From JABFSM01 sp052389555 (lineage in GTDB: Bacteria > Gemmatimonadota > Gemmatimonadetes > Gemmatimonadales > GWC2-71-9), in contig JBQTHV010000058.1 in the NCBI GenBank assembly GCA_052389555.1, forward strand, positions 1 through 35,217: a stretch of 35,217 bases of DNA, given 5' to 3'. The position numbers and the translations under genes are program-made. Shown piece by piece: positions 1 to 6,864 of this stretch. The stretch's first letter is position 1. Each line of letters begins with the position of its first letter. The notes below the pieces were generated by a model. That model was not told the origin of the DNA. It saw only the letters and a program-made list of their open reading frames with translations, and did no database searches.

Positions 1-222
1 GGCCACGCGATGGTCGGTGCCGGCGAGGTTGGGGTCGCTGAGGTCGAGGCCGAGCGCCTCAAGAAAGTGACGAAACGCCGCCGCGACCCTGGCGAGTTGC
101 AGCTCGTCGCCGTCGGCATCGGCGGCAAGGCTGTGTGGCGGGCGGACATTCGCGCGGAGGTGGTGCAGCCCGAACGGCGCGCGCGCCCGCTGATGGGCCG
201 GGAGATGGTACGGCTCCGTCAT
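1..222 (-). CDS. folE: GTP cyclohydrolase I, N-terminal part (gene cut by window edge)
   Basis: Reading leftward from the ATG at 222, 74 codons stay open to the window edge. The protein begins MTEPYHLPAHQRARAPFG and continues to a helix-rich stretch ending FLEALGLDLSDPNLAGTDHRVA. That last segment matches the usual GTP cyclohydrolase I N-terminal motif, in which a long helix is followed by a Pro-x-Leu-x-Gly-Thr-x-x-Arg-Val-Ala turn. The enzyme converts GTP to 7,8-dihydroneopterin triphosphate for folate or pterin synthesis. A purine-rich stretch (GAGGAAG) lies just before the ATG. The catalytic Zn/His residues would lie beyond the window and cannot be checked. The normal Pro in the GTP motif is Asp here (GTDHRVA), so a divergent FolE homologue is possible. 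It sits 10 bp downstream of the cupredoxin gene on the same strand and may belong to that transcript. Confidence 0.72.
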   Translation of the reverse strand, partial: MTEPYHLPAHQRARAPFGLHHLRANVRPPHSLAADADGDELQLARVAAAFRHFLEALGLDLSDPNLAGTDHRVA

Positions 223-232
223 CGTCTTCCTC

Positions 233-616
233 TCATTGCGGATGCGGGCGGCCGATCCTGACGATCAGCCTGGCCTGCATGGTCGGATGCAACTTGCAGA
301 TGTACGAGATCGTACCAGTGCTGCGAGGGATCGAGTGGCCGCTGTCTCCCTGCACGAGGGTGCCGGTGTCCCACCCCGCGCTGCCAACTGCCGTGGCCGT
401 ATGCGGAACGATGTCCTTGTTGATCCAGACGACCGTGTCACCCGGGGCAACCTCCAGGACGGCCGGTTGGAAGGCCATTCCGCGGATCTCCACCACCTGT
501 CGTCGCGGGGTCCTGCTCTCGGCTGCTGGAACGCTCCAGCCAGCGAGTACAGGGAGCGCGAGCAGGGGCGGTGCCGCAAGGCACCGCCACCGGCGCCCTT
601 GGGCGGGCGCGCTCAC
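233..616 (-). CDS. Exported cupredoxin (type 1 copper protein)
   Basis: A 127-residue protein with an Arg-rich start and a hydrophobic stretch at about residues 13-31, consistent with a signal peptide. The mature part has the plastocyanin/azurin pattern: a first strand (VVEIRGMAFQPAVLEVAPGD), His72 in a VPHTAT segment, and the C-terminal ligand loop with Cys107, His110 and Met113 (CKLHPTM). These are the four ligands of a mononuclear blue copper site. It probably acts as a periplasmic electron carrier or copper-binding protein. Its start overlaps the stop of the upstream DUF4142 gene by 4 bp (ATGA), so the two are translationally coupled and share the promoter at 1246-1274. The electron donor or acceptor cannot be inferred. 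Confidence 0.9.
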   Translation of the reverse strand: MSAPAQGRRWRCLAAPPLLALPVLAGWSVPAAESRTPRRQVVEIRGMAFQPAVLEVAPGDTVVWINKDIVPHTATAVGSAGWDTGTLVQGDSGHSIPRSTGTISYICKLHPTMQARLIVRIGRPHPQ

Positions 617-1203
617 GTTCCCGACCCCAGCGCACTCCTGATCTGCTTGGCGTGCTCGAGGTGAGCGGCGATGGCCGGCCGCACGTCTACCAGCAGCTTC
701 CGGAGATCCGCGTTGGCCGTAGTTGGAATCAGCAACCCATCGAGTGCGTCGAGTACGGCCTGATGGTAGGCCACCTCGCGGTCCATGTACGCCCGATCGA
801 ATGCATTGCCATGGAGGGGCTCGAGTGACGCACGGGCTGCAACTGCTCCCGCCACCAGCGACTGACTGACCGCGTTATCGCTGGGGGTGACGCCCAGTCG
901 GCCGGCGAGCGCGGCCGCCTGGGCATTCACAGCCGAGTGATCGGTGATCATGGTAGCCGCGAACTGCCGAACGACCTGGTTGTGGGTCCGCGACTGGGTG
1001 AGCCGCGCGAGCTCGACGTCGACGGCGTTGGCGGTCACCGCCACGTGCGCGACCTCGGGGTCCGACAGATCGGGCCCCGGCGCCTGGGCGGGAAGCGCCG
1101 TGGTCGCGGCGACGGTGAGGAAGAGGGTGAGGAGGGAAAGCGACGCGGACTGCGGCAGGGCTCCCTCGGGGGCGGCTGGGTACGCGGTGGTCACGGCGGG
1201 CAT
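613..1203 (-). CDS. DUF4142 family exported protein
   Basis: A 196-residue protein. A hydrophobic segment near residues 21-40 ending at ALPAQA looks like a signal peptide. The rest is a four-helix, ferritin-like arrangement typical of the DUF4142 family: DVELARLTQSRTHNQVVRQF, then a MITDHSAVNAQ segment, then FDRAYMDREVAYHQAVLDAL, and a final helix with HLEHAKQIRSAL. The conserved His and acidic residues resemble those of bacterioferritin-like folds, but the function of the family is not established. It is the first gene of a two-gene operon with the cupredoxin (4-bp overlap), so a role in periplasmic metal or redox stress is a reasonable inference. AGGAGAG lies 8 bp before the ATG and supports this start. 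Confidence 0.88.
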   Translation of the reverse strand: MPAVTTAYPAAPEGALPQSASLSLLTLFLTVAATTALPAQAPGPDLSDPEVAHVAVTANAVDVELARLTQSRTHNQVVRQFAATMITDHSAVNAQAAALAGRLGVTPSDNAVSQSLVAGAVAARASLEPLHGNAFDRAYMDREVAYHQAVLDALDGLLIPTTANADLRKLLVDVRPAIAAHLEHAKQIRSALGSGT

Positions 1204-1226
1204 GGCAAGCTCTCCTGGTCGAAGGG

Positions 1227-1304
1227 TCTAAAACTAATGATTACTATTATAGGACCTGGCAGCGGGCCTGTCAAGGGTTTAAAAAATAGAGTCACTGTTT
1301 TAGA
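1227..1304. promoter_or_regulatory. Inverted pair of operator-like sites between divergent genes
   Basis: The top strand at 1227-1251 begins TCTAAAAC and continues with an A-TGA-T-CTATT pattern. The bottom strand of 1280-1304 begins with the same TCTAAAAC and a similar continuation after a small gap. The first copy covers the -10 box and start region of the leftward promoter. The second lies 9-33 bp before the ATG of the HTH regulator. This arrangement suits autoregulation plus repression of the cupredoxin operon by the divergent regulator. The site assignment is inference from symmetry and position. Confidence 0.5.
1246..1274 (-). promoter_or_regulatory. Sigma70-type promoter of the DUF4142-cupredoxin operon
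   Basis: On the minus strand the sequence has TTGACA (1274-1269) and TATAAT (1251-1246) separated by exactly 17 bp. Both hexamers match the consensus perfectly. Transcription would start near 1239, about 36 bp before the DUF4142 ATG. The region is markedly AT-rich compared with the surrounding genes. Confidence 0.85.
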
Positions 1305-1312
1305 TTTCAGGC

Positions 1313-2014
1313 ATGGAGATGAGGGAGGTCGAGCAACAGATCGCAGCTCTGGCCGCGCTGGACGAGCCGGTGCGGCGGTCTCTCTACTTATATGTGGCGT
1401 CCCGGCAGGGGGAGGTCAGCCGGGACCAGGCGGCGCGGGCGGTGGGGGTGTCGCGCAGCCTCGCGGGATTCCATTTGGACCGGCTCGCGGAGGAGGGGCT
1501 GCTGGAGACCAGCTTCCGGCGCCTGTCAGGTCGAACGGGACCGGGCGCCGGGCGCCCATCCAAGCTCTATCGCCGCTCGGGCCGGCAACTCGCGGTCAGT
1601 CTGCCGCCGCGGAGCTACGAACTGGCGGCTCGGCTTCTGGCCACGGCGGTGGACGCGAGCAGTGCCCGGCAAACCCAATCCGCGCTGAAGAAGACCGCGC
1701 GGACGGTCGGCGAGCGTATCGGCGCGGAAGCCAGAGCGCGGGCTGGTTCACGGCCCGGTAAGAAGCGCCTGCTGGAAAGCACGGTGGCCGCACTCGCGGC
1801 ACAGGGGTACCAGCCGGAGGAGGAGCGCGGGGAGATCCGGCTGCGCAACTGTCCCTTCCACTCACTCGTGAGTGAGCACAAGGATCTGGTCTGCGGGATG
1901 AACCTGGCTCTGATCGAAGGAGTGGTCGCAGGTCTCGACGCCCCGGGCTTCAGACCGGCGCTCGACCCCAAGCCCGGCAGGTGTTGCGTGACCCTCAGGG
2001 TCGGTACGAAGTGA
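1313..2014 (+). CDS. HTH transcriptional regulator with C-terminal cysteine cluster (COG2345/SufR-like)
   Basis: A 233-residue protein. Residues 10-75 form an ArsR/MarR-like winged helix (LDEPVRRSLYLYVASRQGEV, then SRDQAARAVGVSRSLAGFHLDRL as the recognition helix-turn-helix). A basic wing with GRTGPGAGRPSKLY follows. The C-terminal half carries Cys180, Cys194, Cys224 and Cys225 in a CPFH...VCGM...RCC arrangement. This resembles the cysteine-bearing effector domain of SufR-like and COG2345 regulators, which can bind an Fe-S cluster or metal. It is transcribed divergently from the cupredoxin/DUF4142 operon across a region with paired operator-like sites, and is therefore the likely regulator of that operon and of itself. 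The ligand is unknown. There is no strong Shine-Dalgarno; an ATG two codons downstream is an alternative start. Confidence 0.85.
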   Translation: MEMREVEQQIAALAALDEPVRRSLYLYVASRQGEVSRDQAARAVGVSRSLAGFHLDRLAEEGLLETSFRRLSGRTGPGAGRPSKLYRRSGRQLAVSLPPRSYELAARLLATAVDASSARQTQSALKKTARTVGERIGAEARARAGSRPGKKRLLESTVAALAAQGYQPEEERGEIRLRNCPFHSLVSEHKDLVCGMNLALIEGVVAGLDAPGFRPALDPKPGRCCVTLRVGTK

Positions 2015-2051
2015 GCCCTGGTTCCGAGAGTTCATTCCATCCCCTTGATCT

Positions 2052-3128
2052 GTGGGCCTTCAGGTCACGCTCACTAAAACCGGCGTGACACCGCGGTACC
2101 GCTGGCCGGCGGAGTGGGAGCCCCACCGCGGCACCTGGCTCTCCTGGCCCCACAAGAAGGAATCCTGGCCCGGGAAGTTCGCTCCGATTCCGGGGATCTT
2201 CGCCGAGATCGTGCGAGAGCTCGCCGGCCACGAGGAGGTCCATGTCAACGCCGGCGAGGAAGCGCTGGAAGCTGCTGCCCGGGAAGCGCTCTGCCGGGCC
2301 GGCGCCGACCTAACCCGCGTCTTCTTCCACCGCCATCCCACCAACGACGCCTGGTGCCGGGATCACGGACCCCTCTTCGTCGAATGGAGCGAGGACCGCG
2401 GACCGGTCACCCCGGTCATCCTCGACTGGGGCTTCAACGCCTGGGGCGGCAAATATCCCCCCTTCGACCTGGACGACGCCATCCCGAGCCGGATCGGGGC
2501 CGAGCTCGGCGTCTCCGTGATCCGGCCGGGGCTTATCCTCGAGGCCGGCAGCATCGATGGGAACGGGGCGGGCACGATTCTCACCACCGAGCAGTGCCTG
2601 CTCAATCCCAATCGCAACCCGAACCGGACCCGGCTCGAGATCGAGGCGGCCCTGCGGGCGTTCCTGGGCGCCCGCCAGGTCCTCTGGCTGGGCCAGGGCA
2701 TCGAGGGGGACGACACGGACGGCCACGTGGATGACCTAACCCGCTTCGTGAGCGAGGATACCGTCGTCACCGTCCTCGAATCGGACCCGGCCGATCCCAA
2801 CTGCGAGCCGCTGCGCGACAATCTCCATCGGCTCAAGGCCATGCGACTCCCCGACGCCCGTCCCCTTCGAATTGTGGAGCTGCCGATGCCGCCCGCGATG
2901 TTCTATGAGGGGCAGCGCCTGCCGGTGAGCTACGCCAACTTCTATATCGCGAACGCGGTCGTGCTGATGCCCAGCTTTGGATCGCCGCGGGACGAGGAGG
3001 CGCGCGCCATCCTGCAGTCGGTCTTCCCGGACCGCCGGGTGGTCGCGATCCCCTGTGCCGATCTGGCCTGGGGGCTCGGCACCATTCACTGCGTCACCCA
3101 GCAGTGGCCCGCGCTGCCGTTTCACTAG
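2052..3128 (+). CDS. aguA: Agmatine deiminase family protein
   Basis: A 358-residue protein of the porphyromonas-type peptidylarginine deiminase/agmatine deiminase fold. Visible family landmarks are RWPAEWEPHRGTWLSWPH near the N-terminus, NDAWCRDHGP, the EAGSIDGNG and TTEQCLLNPNRNP segments, DTDGHVDDLTRF with the catalytic His, and the catalytic Cys347 in GLGTIHCVTQQ. The family converts agmatine to N-carbamoylputrescine plus ammonia. The length is normal. I use the GTG at 2052; no clear ribosome site precedes it, and the GTG at codon 12 is an alternative. It ends 9 bp before ftcD, so the two are probably co-transcribed. Because the partner acts on a formimino group, an amidine substrate other than agmatine should be considered. 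The gene contains two TAACCCGC motifs, each encoding Leu-Thr-Arg with a CTA codon. Confidence 0.88.
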   Translation: MGLQVTLTKTGVTPRYRWPAEWEPHRGTWLSWPHKKESWPGKFAPIPGIFAEIVRELAGHEEVHVNAGEEALEAAAREALCRAGADLTRVFFHRHPTNDAWCRDHGPLFVEWSEDRGPVTPVILDWGFNAWGGKYPPFDLDDAIPSRIGAELGVSVIRPGLILEAGSIDGNGAGTILTTEQCLLNPNRNPNRTRLEIEAALRAFLGARQVLWLGQGIEGDDTDGHVDDLTRFVSEDTVVTVLESDPADPNCEPLRDNLHRLKAMRLPDARPLRIVELPMPPAMFYEGQRLPVSYANFYIANAVVLMPSFGSPRDEEARAILQSVFPDRRVVAIPCADLAWGLGTIHCVTQQWPALPFH

Positions 3129-3137
3129 ATTACCGCG

Positions 3138-4829
3138 ATGCCCGCACTCATCGAATGCGTCCCCAACTTCAGCGAGGGGCGCAACCTCGACGTCATCCGC
3201 CAAATTACCGCCGCGATCGAGTCGGTTGAAGGGGCCGCCCTCCTGCACTTCGATCCCGGACGGGCCACCAACCGCACCGTCGTCACCTTCGCGGGTTCCC
3301 CCGACGCGGTGGTGGAGGCCGCCTTCCAGGCGATTGCCACGGCCGCCGAGCTCATCGATATGCGCCACCACCAGGGCGAGCATCCCCGGATGGGAGCAAC
3401 CGACGTGTGCCCGCTGGTGCCGATCTCCGGGATCAGCATGGAGGAAACCGCCGAGCTGGCCCGTCATCTGGGAGAGCGGGTAGGCCGGGAGCTCGGGATC
3501 CCGGTCTATCTCTACGAGGCCGCCCAACCTAACCCGGGGCGCAAGCAGCTGTCGGCGATCCGGGCGGGCGAGTACGAAGGCCTGCCCAAGAAGATCCTCG
3601 ATCCGGCCTGGAAGCCCGACTACGGGCCCGCCGTCTTCCATCCGAAGAGCGGGGCGACCGTGATCGGCGCACGAGATTTTCTGGTCGCATTCAACGTGAA
3701 CCTCAACACGACCTCGGTGCGCCGCGCCAACGCGGTGGCCTTCGATGTGCGAGAGAGCGGCCGGCCCAAGCGCGATGCCCATCCGCTCACCGGCAAGATC
3801 GTCCGCGATGCGGCCGGCAATCCGGTGATGATCCCGGGAAGCCTCGAGGCGGTCAAAGCGATCGGCTGGTACATCCCGGAGTACGGGATCGCGCAGGTCT
3901 CGATGAACCTGACCAACCTCAAGGTGACCCCGCTGCACGTCGCCTTCGAAGAAGCGTGCCGCAAAGCCGAAGCGCGCGGGCTCAGGGTAACCGGCTCGGA
4001 GCTGGTCGGGCTCATCCCCAAAGCAGCGATCCTCGAGGCCGGACGCTACTTTTTGCGAAAGCAACAACGGTCGGTGGGCGTCTCAGAGGCCGAGCTCATC
4101 AAGATCGCGGTGCGCTCGCTCGGGCTCGACGAGCTGGCTCCCTTCAACCCGGAAGAACGGATCATCGAATATCGGCTCCAGGACCCGGCCAGCCGGCCGC
4201 TCGCCGCCCTCTCCCTCCGGCAGTTCATCGAGGAGGCGGCGTCCGAGTCGCCCGCCCCGGGCGGCGGGTCGGTCGCCGCGGCGGTCGGCGCACTGGCCGC
4301 CGGGCTCGGCGCGATGGTGGCGAACGTGTCGTCGCACAAGCGAGGGTGGGACGATCGCTGGGCGGAATTCTCCGAGTGGGCGGAGCGAGGGCAGAAGATC
4401 AAGGACCAATTGGTCCATCTGGTGGACGACGACACCCGGGCCTTCAATCGCGTGTTAGTGGCGGCCGGGATGCCCAAGGAGACTCCGGCGGAGCGGGCCG
4501 AGCGCGCCGCGGCGCTCGAGGCGGCCTACCTCGGCGCGCTGGAAGTGCCATGGCAGGTCATGCGGGCGGCACACAGCGCATTCGAGCTATTGCGAGCCAT
4601 GGCCGGAAAGGGACTGCCGGCATCGGTGTCGGATGCGGGAGTAGGCGTGCTGTGCGCCCGCGCCGCGGTCCGGGGAGCATGGCTGAACGTGCGCACCAAC
4701 GCCACGTTCATTAGGGATCAGTCCGCCATCGCGGCGATTCTCTCGGAGGGGGCGAGGCTCGACCAGGACGCCGCGACCCAAGAGGCGGAAATCCTCGCCC
4801 TGGTCGAGCAACGGATGCCCGGCTCTTGA
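3138..4829 (+). CDS. ftcD: Bifunctional glutamate formimidoyltransferase / formimidotetrahydrofolate cyclodeaminase
   Basis: A 563-residue fusion. Residues 1 to about 300 are the formiminotransferase domain (IECVPNFSEGR, the EHPRMGATDVCP motif with catalytic His82, and the NVNLNT segment). After a linker, residues of about 355-563 form the cyclodeaminase domain (LSLRQFIEEAA, SPAPGGGSVAA, and a helical bundle). It moves the formimino group of N-formimino-glutamate, the HutI product chain, to tetrahydrofolate and then releases ammonia to give 5,10-methenyl-THF. This is the last part of the vertebrate-like route of histidine degradation, and the matching hutI and hutU genes converge on it from 8.5 kb. 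Many bacteria carry the two domains as separate genes. The ATG follows the aguA stop by 9 bp. Confidence 0.93.
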   Translation: MPALIECVPNFSEGRNLDVIRQITAAIESVEGAALLHFDPGRATNRTVVTFAGSPDAVVEAAFQAIATAAELIDMRHHQGEHPRMGATDVCPLVPISGISMEETAELARHLGERVGRELGIPVYLYEAAQPNPGRKQLSAIRAGEYEGLPKKILDPAWKPDYGPAVFHPKSGATVIGARDFLVAFNVNLNTTSVRRANAVAFDVRESGRPKRDAHPLTGKIVRDAAGNPVMIPGSLEAVKAIGWYIPEYGIAQVSMNLTNLKVTPLHVAFEEACRKAEARGLRVTGSELVGLIPKAAILEAGRYFLRKQQRSVGVSEAELIKIAVRSLGLDELAPFNPEERIIEYRLQDPASRPLAALSLRQFIEEAASESPAPGGGSVAAAVGALAAGLGAMVANVSSHKRGWDDRWAEFSEWAERGQKIKDQLVHLVDDDTRAFNRVLVAAGMPKETPAERAERAAALEAAYLGALEVPWQVMRAAHSAFELLRAMAGKGLPASVSDAGVGVLCARAAVRGAWLNVRTNATFIRDQSAIAAILSEGARLDQDAATQEAEILALVEQRMPGS

Positions 4830-4884
4830 CGACGGCGCGGCGAGCGCCATCATATAAGCACCGTCCAGTTTCAGGAGGTACGTT

Positions 4885-5541
4885 ATGGCTCTCGCATTGG
4901 GCGATATCGCCCCCGACTTCGACGCCCAGACGACCCAAGGGCCCATCCGATTCCACGGGTGGCTCGGGGATGCCTGGGGAGTGCTGTTCTCGCACCCCAA
5001 GGATTTCACCCCGGTCTGCACCACTGAGCTCGGCTACATGGCCCGGATCAAACCGGAGTTCGACCGGCGGGGCGTGAAGATCATCGGGCTCTCAGTGGAT
5101 CCGATCGACCGTCACGCGAAATGGGCCGACGACATCCGGGAGACTCAGGGTGCCGCGCCGAACTATCCGATCATCGGTGATTCGGAATTCACGGTGTCCA
5201 AACTCTACGGGATGCTGCCGGCGAGTACCTCGGGGGATCCGCTCCAACGCACCCCGGCCGACAACCAGACGGTCCGCAACGTCTTCGTTATCGGGCCCGA
5301 CAAGAAGGTCAAGCTGATCCTGGTCTATCCGATGACTACCGGTCGGAACTTCGACGAGGTGCTCCGGGTGATTGATTCGCTCCAGCTCACCGCCAAGCAC
5401 AAGGTGGCGACGCCGGTCAACTGGAAGCACGGCGACGAAGTGATCATTGCGGGGTCGGTTTCGGACGAGGAGGCACGCAAGGTGTACCCGAACGGCTGGA
5501 AAGCGCCGAAGCCCTATCTCCGGATCGTGCCGCAACCCTAA
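4885..5541 (+). CDS. 1-Cys peroxiredoxin (Prx6 type)
   Basis: A 218-residue thioredoxin-fold peroxidase. The catalytic motif is HPKDFTPVCTTELG with the peroxidatic Cys45, the only cysteine in the protein, so it belongs to the 1-Cys class. The long C-terminal part (NWKHGDEVIIAGSVSDEEA, ending KPYLRIVPQP) is the Prx6 dimerisation extension. It reduces H2O2 and organic peroxides in the cytosol, with a thiol or other reductant that cannot be read from sequence. A strong AGGAGGT at 4873-4879 lies 5 bp before the ATG, and a 55-bp gap separates it from ftcD, so it may be transcribed with that gene or from its own promoter. Confidence 0.93.
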   Translation: MALALGDIAPDFDAQTTQGPIRFHGWLGDAWGVLFSHPKDFTPVCTTELGYMARIKPEFDRRGVKIIGLSVDPIDRHAKWADDIRETQGAAPNYPIIGDSEFTVSKLYGMLPASTSGDPLQRTPADNQTVRNVFVIGPDKKVKLILVYPMTTGRNFDEVLRVIDSLQLTAKHKVATPVNWKHGDEVIIAGSVSDEEARKVYPNGWKAPKPYLRIVPQP

Positions 5542-5545
5542 GCGT

Positions 5546-5638
5546 GATGGCTATTGGTCATTGGCTATTGGCTATTGGTAGATCTTCTCAGGCCCGAGGG
5601 CTCTTTCCAATAGCCAATAGCCCATAGCCCATAGCATC
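5546..5638. repeat. Heptamer tandem arrays forming a long hairpin between convergent genes
   Basis: Copies of GGCTATT(GG) at 5546-5578 face degenerate reverse-complement copies at 5606-5638 (CCAATAG, CCCATAG). The best stem is a perfect 16 bp (GGCTATTGGCTATTGG, 5563-5578, with 5607-5622) around a 28-base loop. The left array starts 4 bp after the peroxiredoxin stop and the right one ends 2 bp before the hutI stop. It may serve as a bidirectional terminator; it has no U-tract. The unit structure is better described as a short-period repeat. Confidence 0.8.
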
Positions 5639-5640
5639 TC

Positions 5641-6864
5641 TCAGCCGGCCCGCCAGATTTCCTTTCCCTGCGCAACACTTAACACGCAGGCATTGGCGGA
5701 AAGGTGGTAGAGCCACTGCTCCACCGAGTCGGCGTCGATCACCGCGAAATCAGCCGACTTCCCCGGCTCCAGTGAACCCACCTCGTGCTCGAGGCCAACG
5801 GCCTTCGCCGCGACGATGGTCGCTCCTTTGAGCACCTCGGCGGGGACCATCCTCTGGGTGAGACACGCCAGGGTCATCGCCACCGGCAGGTGGTAACTCG
5901 GGGCCGAGCCCGGATTGAAATCGGTGGCAACCGCGACCGGAATCCCGATCGAGATCAACTGCCTCGCCGGCATGGGCGACAGTCCGAGGTAGAGCGAGGC
6001 GAACGGCAAGCTCACCGCCACCACGCCTCCGGCGAGGAGCCGTCCGATTCCGTCGGTACTCACGTGCTCCAGATGATCGGCCGACACCGCGCCGACGTCA
6101 CCGGCCAGTTCGGCACCCCCACACGAGGTCAGCTGGTCGGCATGCACCTTGGCGCGTAGTCCGCGCTGGGCTGCTGCCTCGAGAATTCGGCGGGCCTCAG
6201 GCAGCGTGAAGGCCGATTCCTCCACGAAGACATCGCAAAACCGGGCGAGCTGCTCGTCGGCGGCCGCGGGAATGATCGTCTCCACGATCAGGTCGACATA
6301 GTCGCCCCGGCGCTCTCGGTACTCGGGCGGAACCACATGAGCGGCGAGCAGCGTCGGCACAATTCGCTGCGATCCGCTCGTTCCAAGCTCCTGATAGATC
6401 CGAAGCAGGCGGAGCTCGTCTTGGACGGTAAGGCCGTAACCGCTCTTGACCTCGACCGTCGTGACGCCGAGCTGCACCATGCCGGCCAGATGGTGGCGGG
6501 ACCGCTCCAGCAATTCGAAGGAGCTCGCCTGGCGAGTCCGGGCGACCGTCGAGAGGATGCCGCCGCCGGCAGCCGCGATGTCGACATAGCGCTTGCCTTC
6601 GATCCGCTGCACGAATTCGTCGGCTCGCCAGCCGGCAAACGCGAGATGGGTGTGACAGTCTACCAGCCCGGGAATGACCAACCGCTTGCCGGCATCCACC
6701 CGAGGCCAGTCGCGATAATGACCGGGGAGGTCCTCCTCAGGTCCGATCCAGGATAGCGAGGGACCCTCCCAGACCAGGGCGGCGTTTCGGATTTCGTGGA
6801 TTTCGTGTTGGGGCCCGGCGGGTAGGCAACGCGCCAGCGTACCGATGTTGCGAAGGACGGGCAT
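5641..6864 (-). CDS. hutI: Imidazolonepropionase
   Basis: A 407-residue amidohydrolase. The metal-binding motif VDCHTHLAF (His71, His73) follows an N-terminal beta-sandwich segment. KSGYGL, KVHADQLTSCGG, SADHLEH and ATDFNPGS are further landmarks of imidazolonepropionase. It opens imidazolone-5-propionate to N-formimino-L-glutamate in histidine degradation; FtcD encoded at 3138-4829 can take this product. The start is the ATG at 6864-6862, which shares one base with the hutU stop (TAATG), showing tight translational coupling. A longer reading frame upstream lies entirely within hutU and is not used. Confidence 0.95.
   Translation of the reverse strand: MPVLRNIGTLARCLPAGPQHEIHEIRNAALVWEGPSLSWIGPEEDLPGHYRDWPRVDAGKRLVIPGLVDCHTHLAFAGWRADEFVQRIEGKRYVDIAAAGGGILSTVARTRQASSFELLERSRHHLAGMVQLGVTTVEVKSGYGLTVQDELRLLRIYQELGTSGSQRIVPTLLAAHVVPPEYRERRGDYVDLIVETIIPAAADEQLARFCDVFVEESAFTLPEARRILEAAAQRGLRAKVHADQLTSCGGAELAGDVGAVSADHLEHVSTDGIGRLLAGGVVAVSLPFASLYLGLSPMPARQLISIGIPVAVATDFNPGSAPSYHLPVAMTLACLTQRMVPAEVLKGATIVAAKAVGLEHEVGSLEPGKSADFAVIDADSVEQWLYHLSANACVLSVAQGKEIWRAG

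Noticed and set aside
2736..4067. Long open frame on the minus strand opposite aguA and ftcD
   Set aside because: The product has no recognisable family, is rich in Arg/Gly/Asp as expected of an antisense shadow in GC-rich DNA, and lies opposite two clear enzymes.
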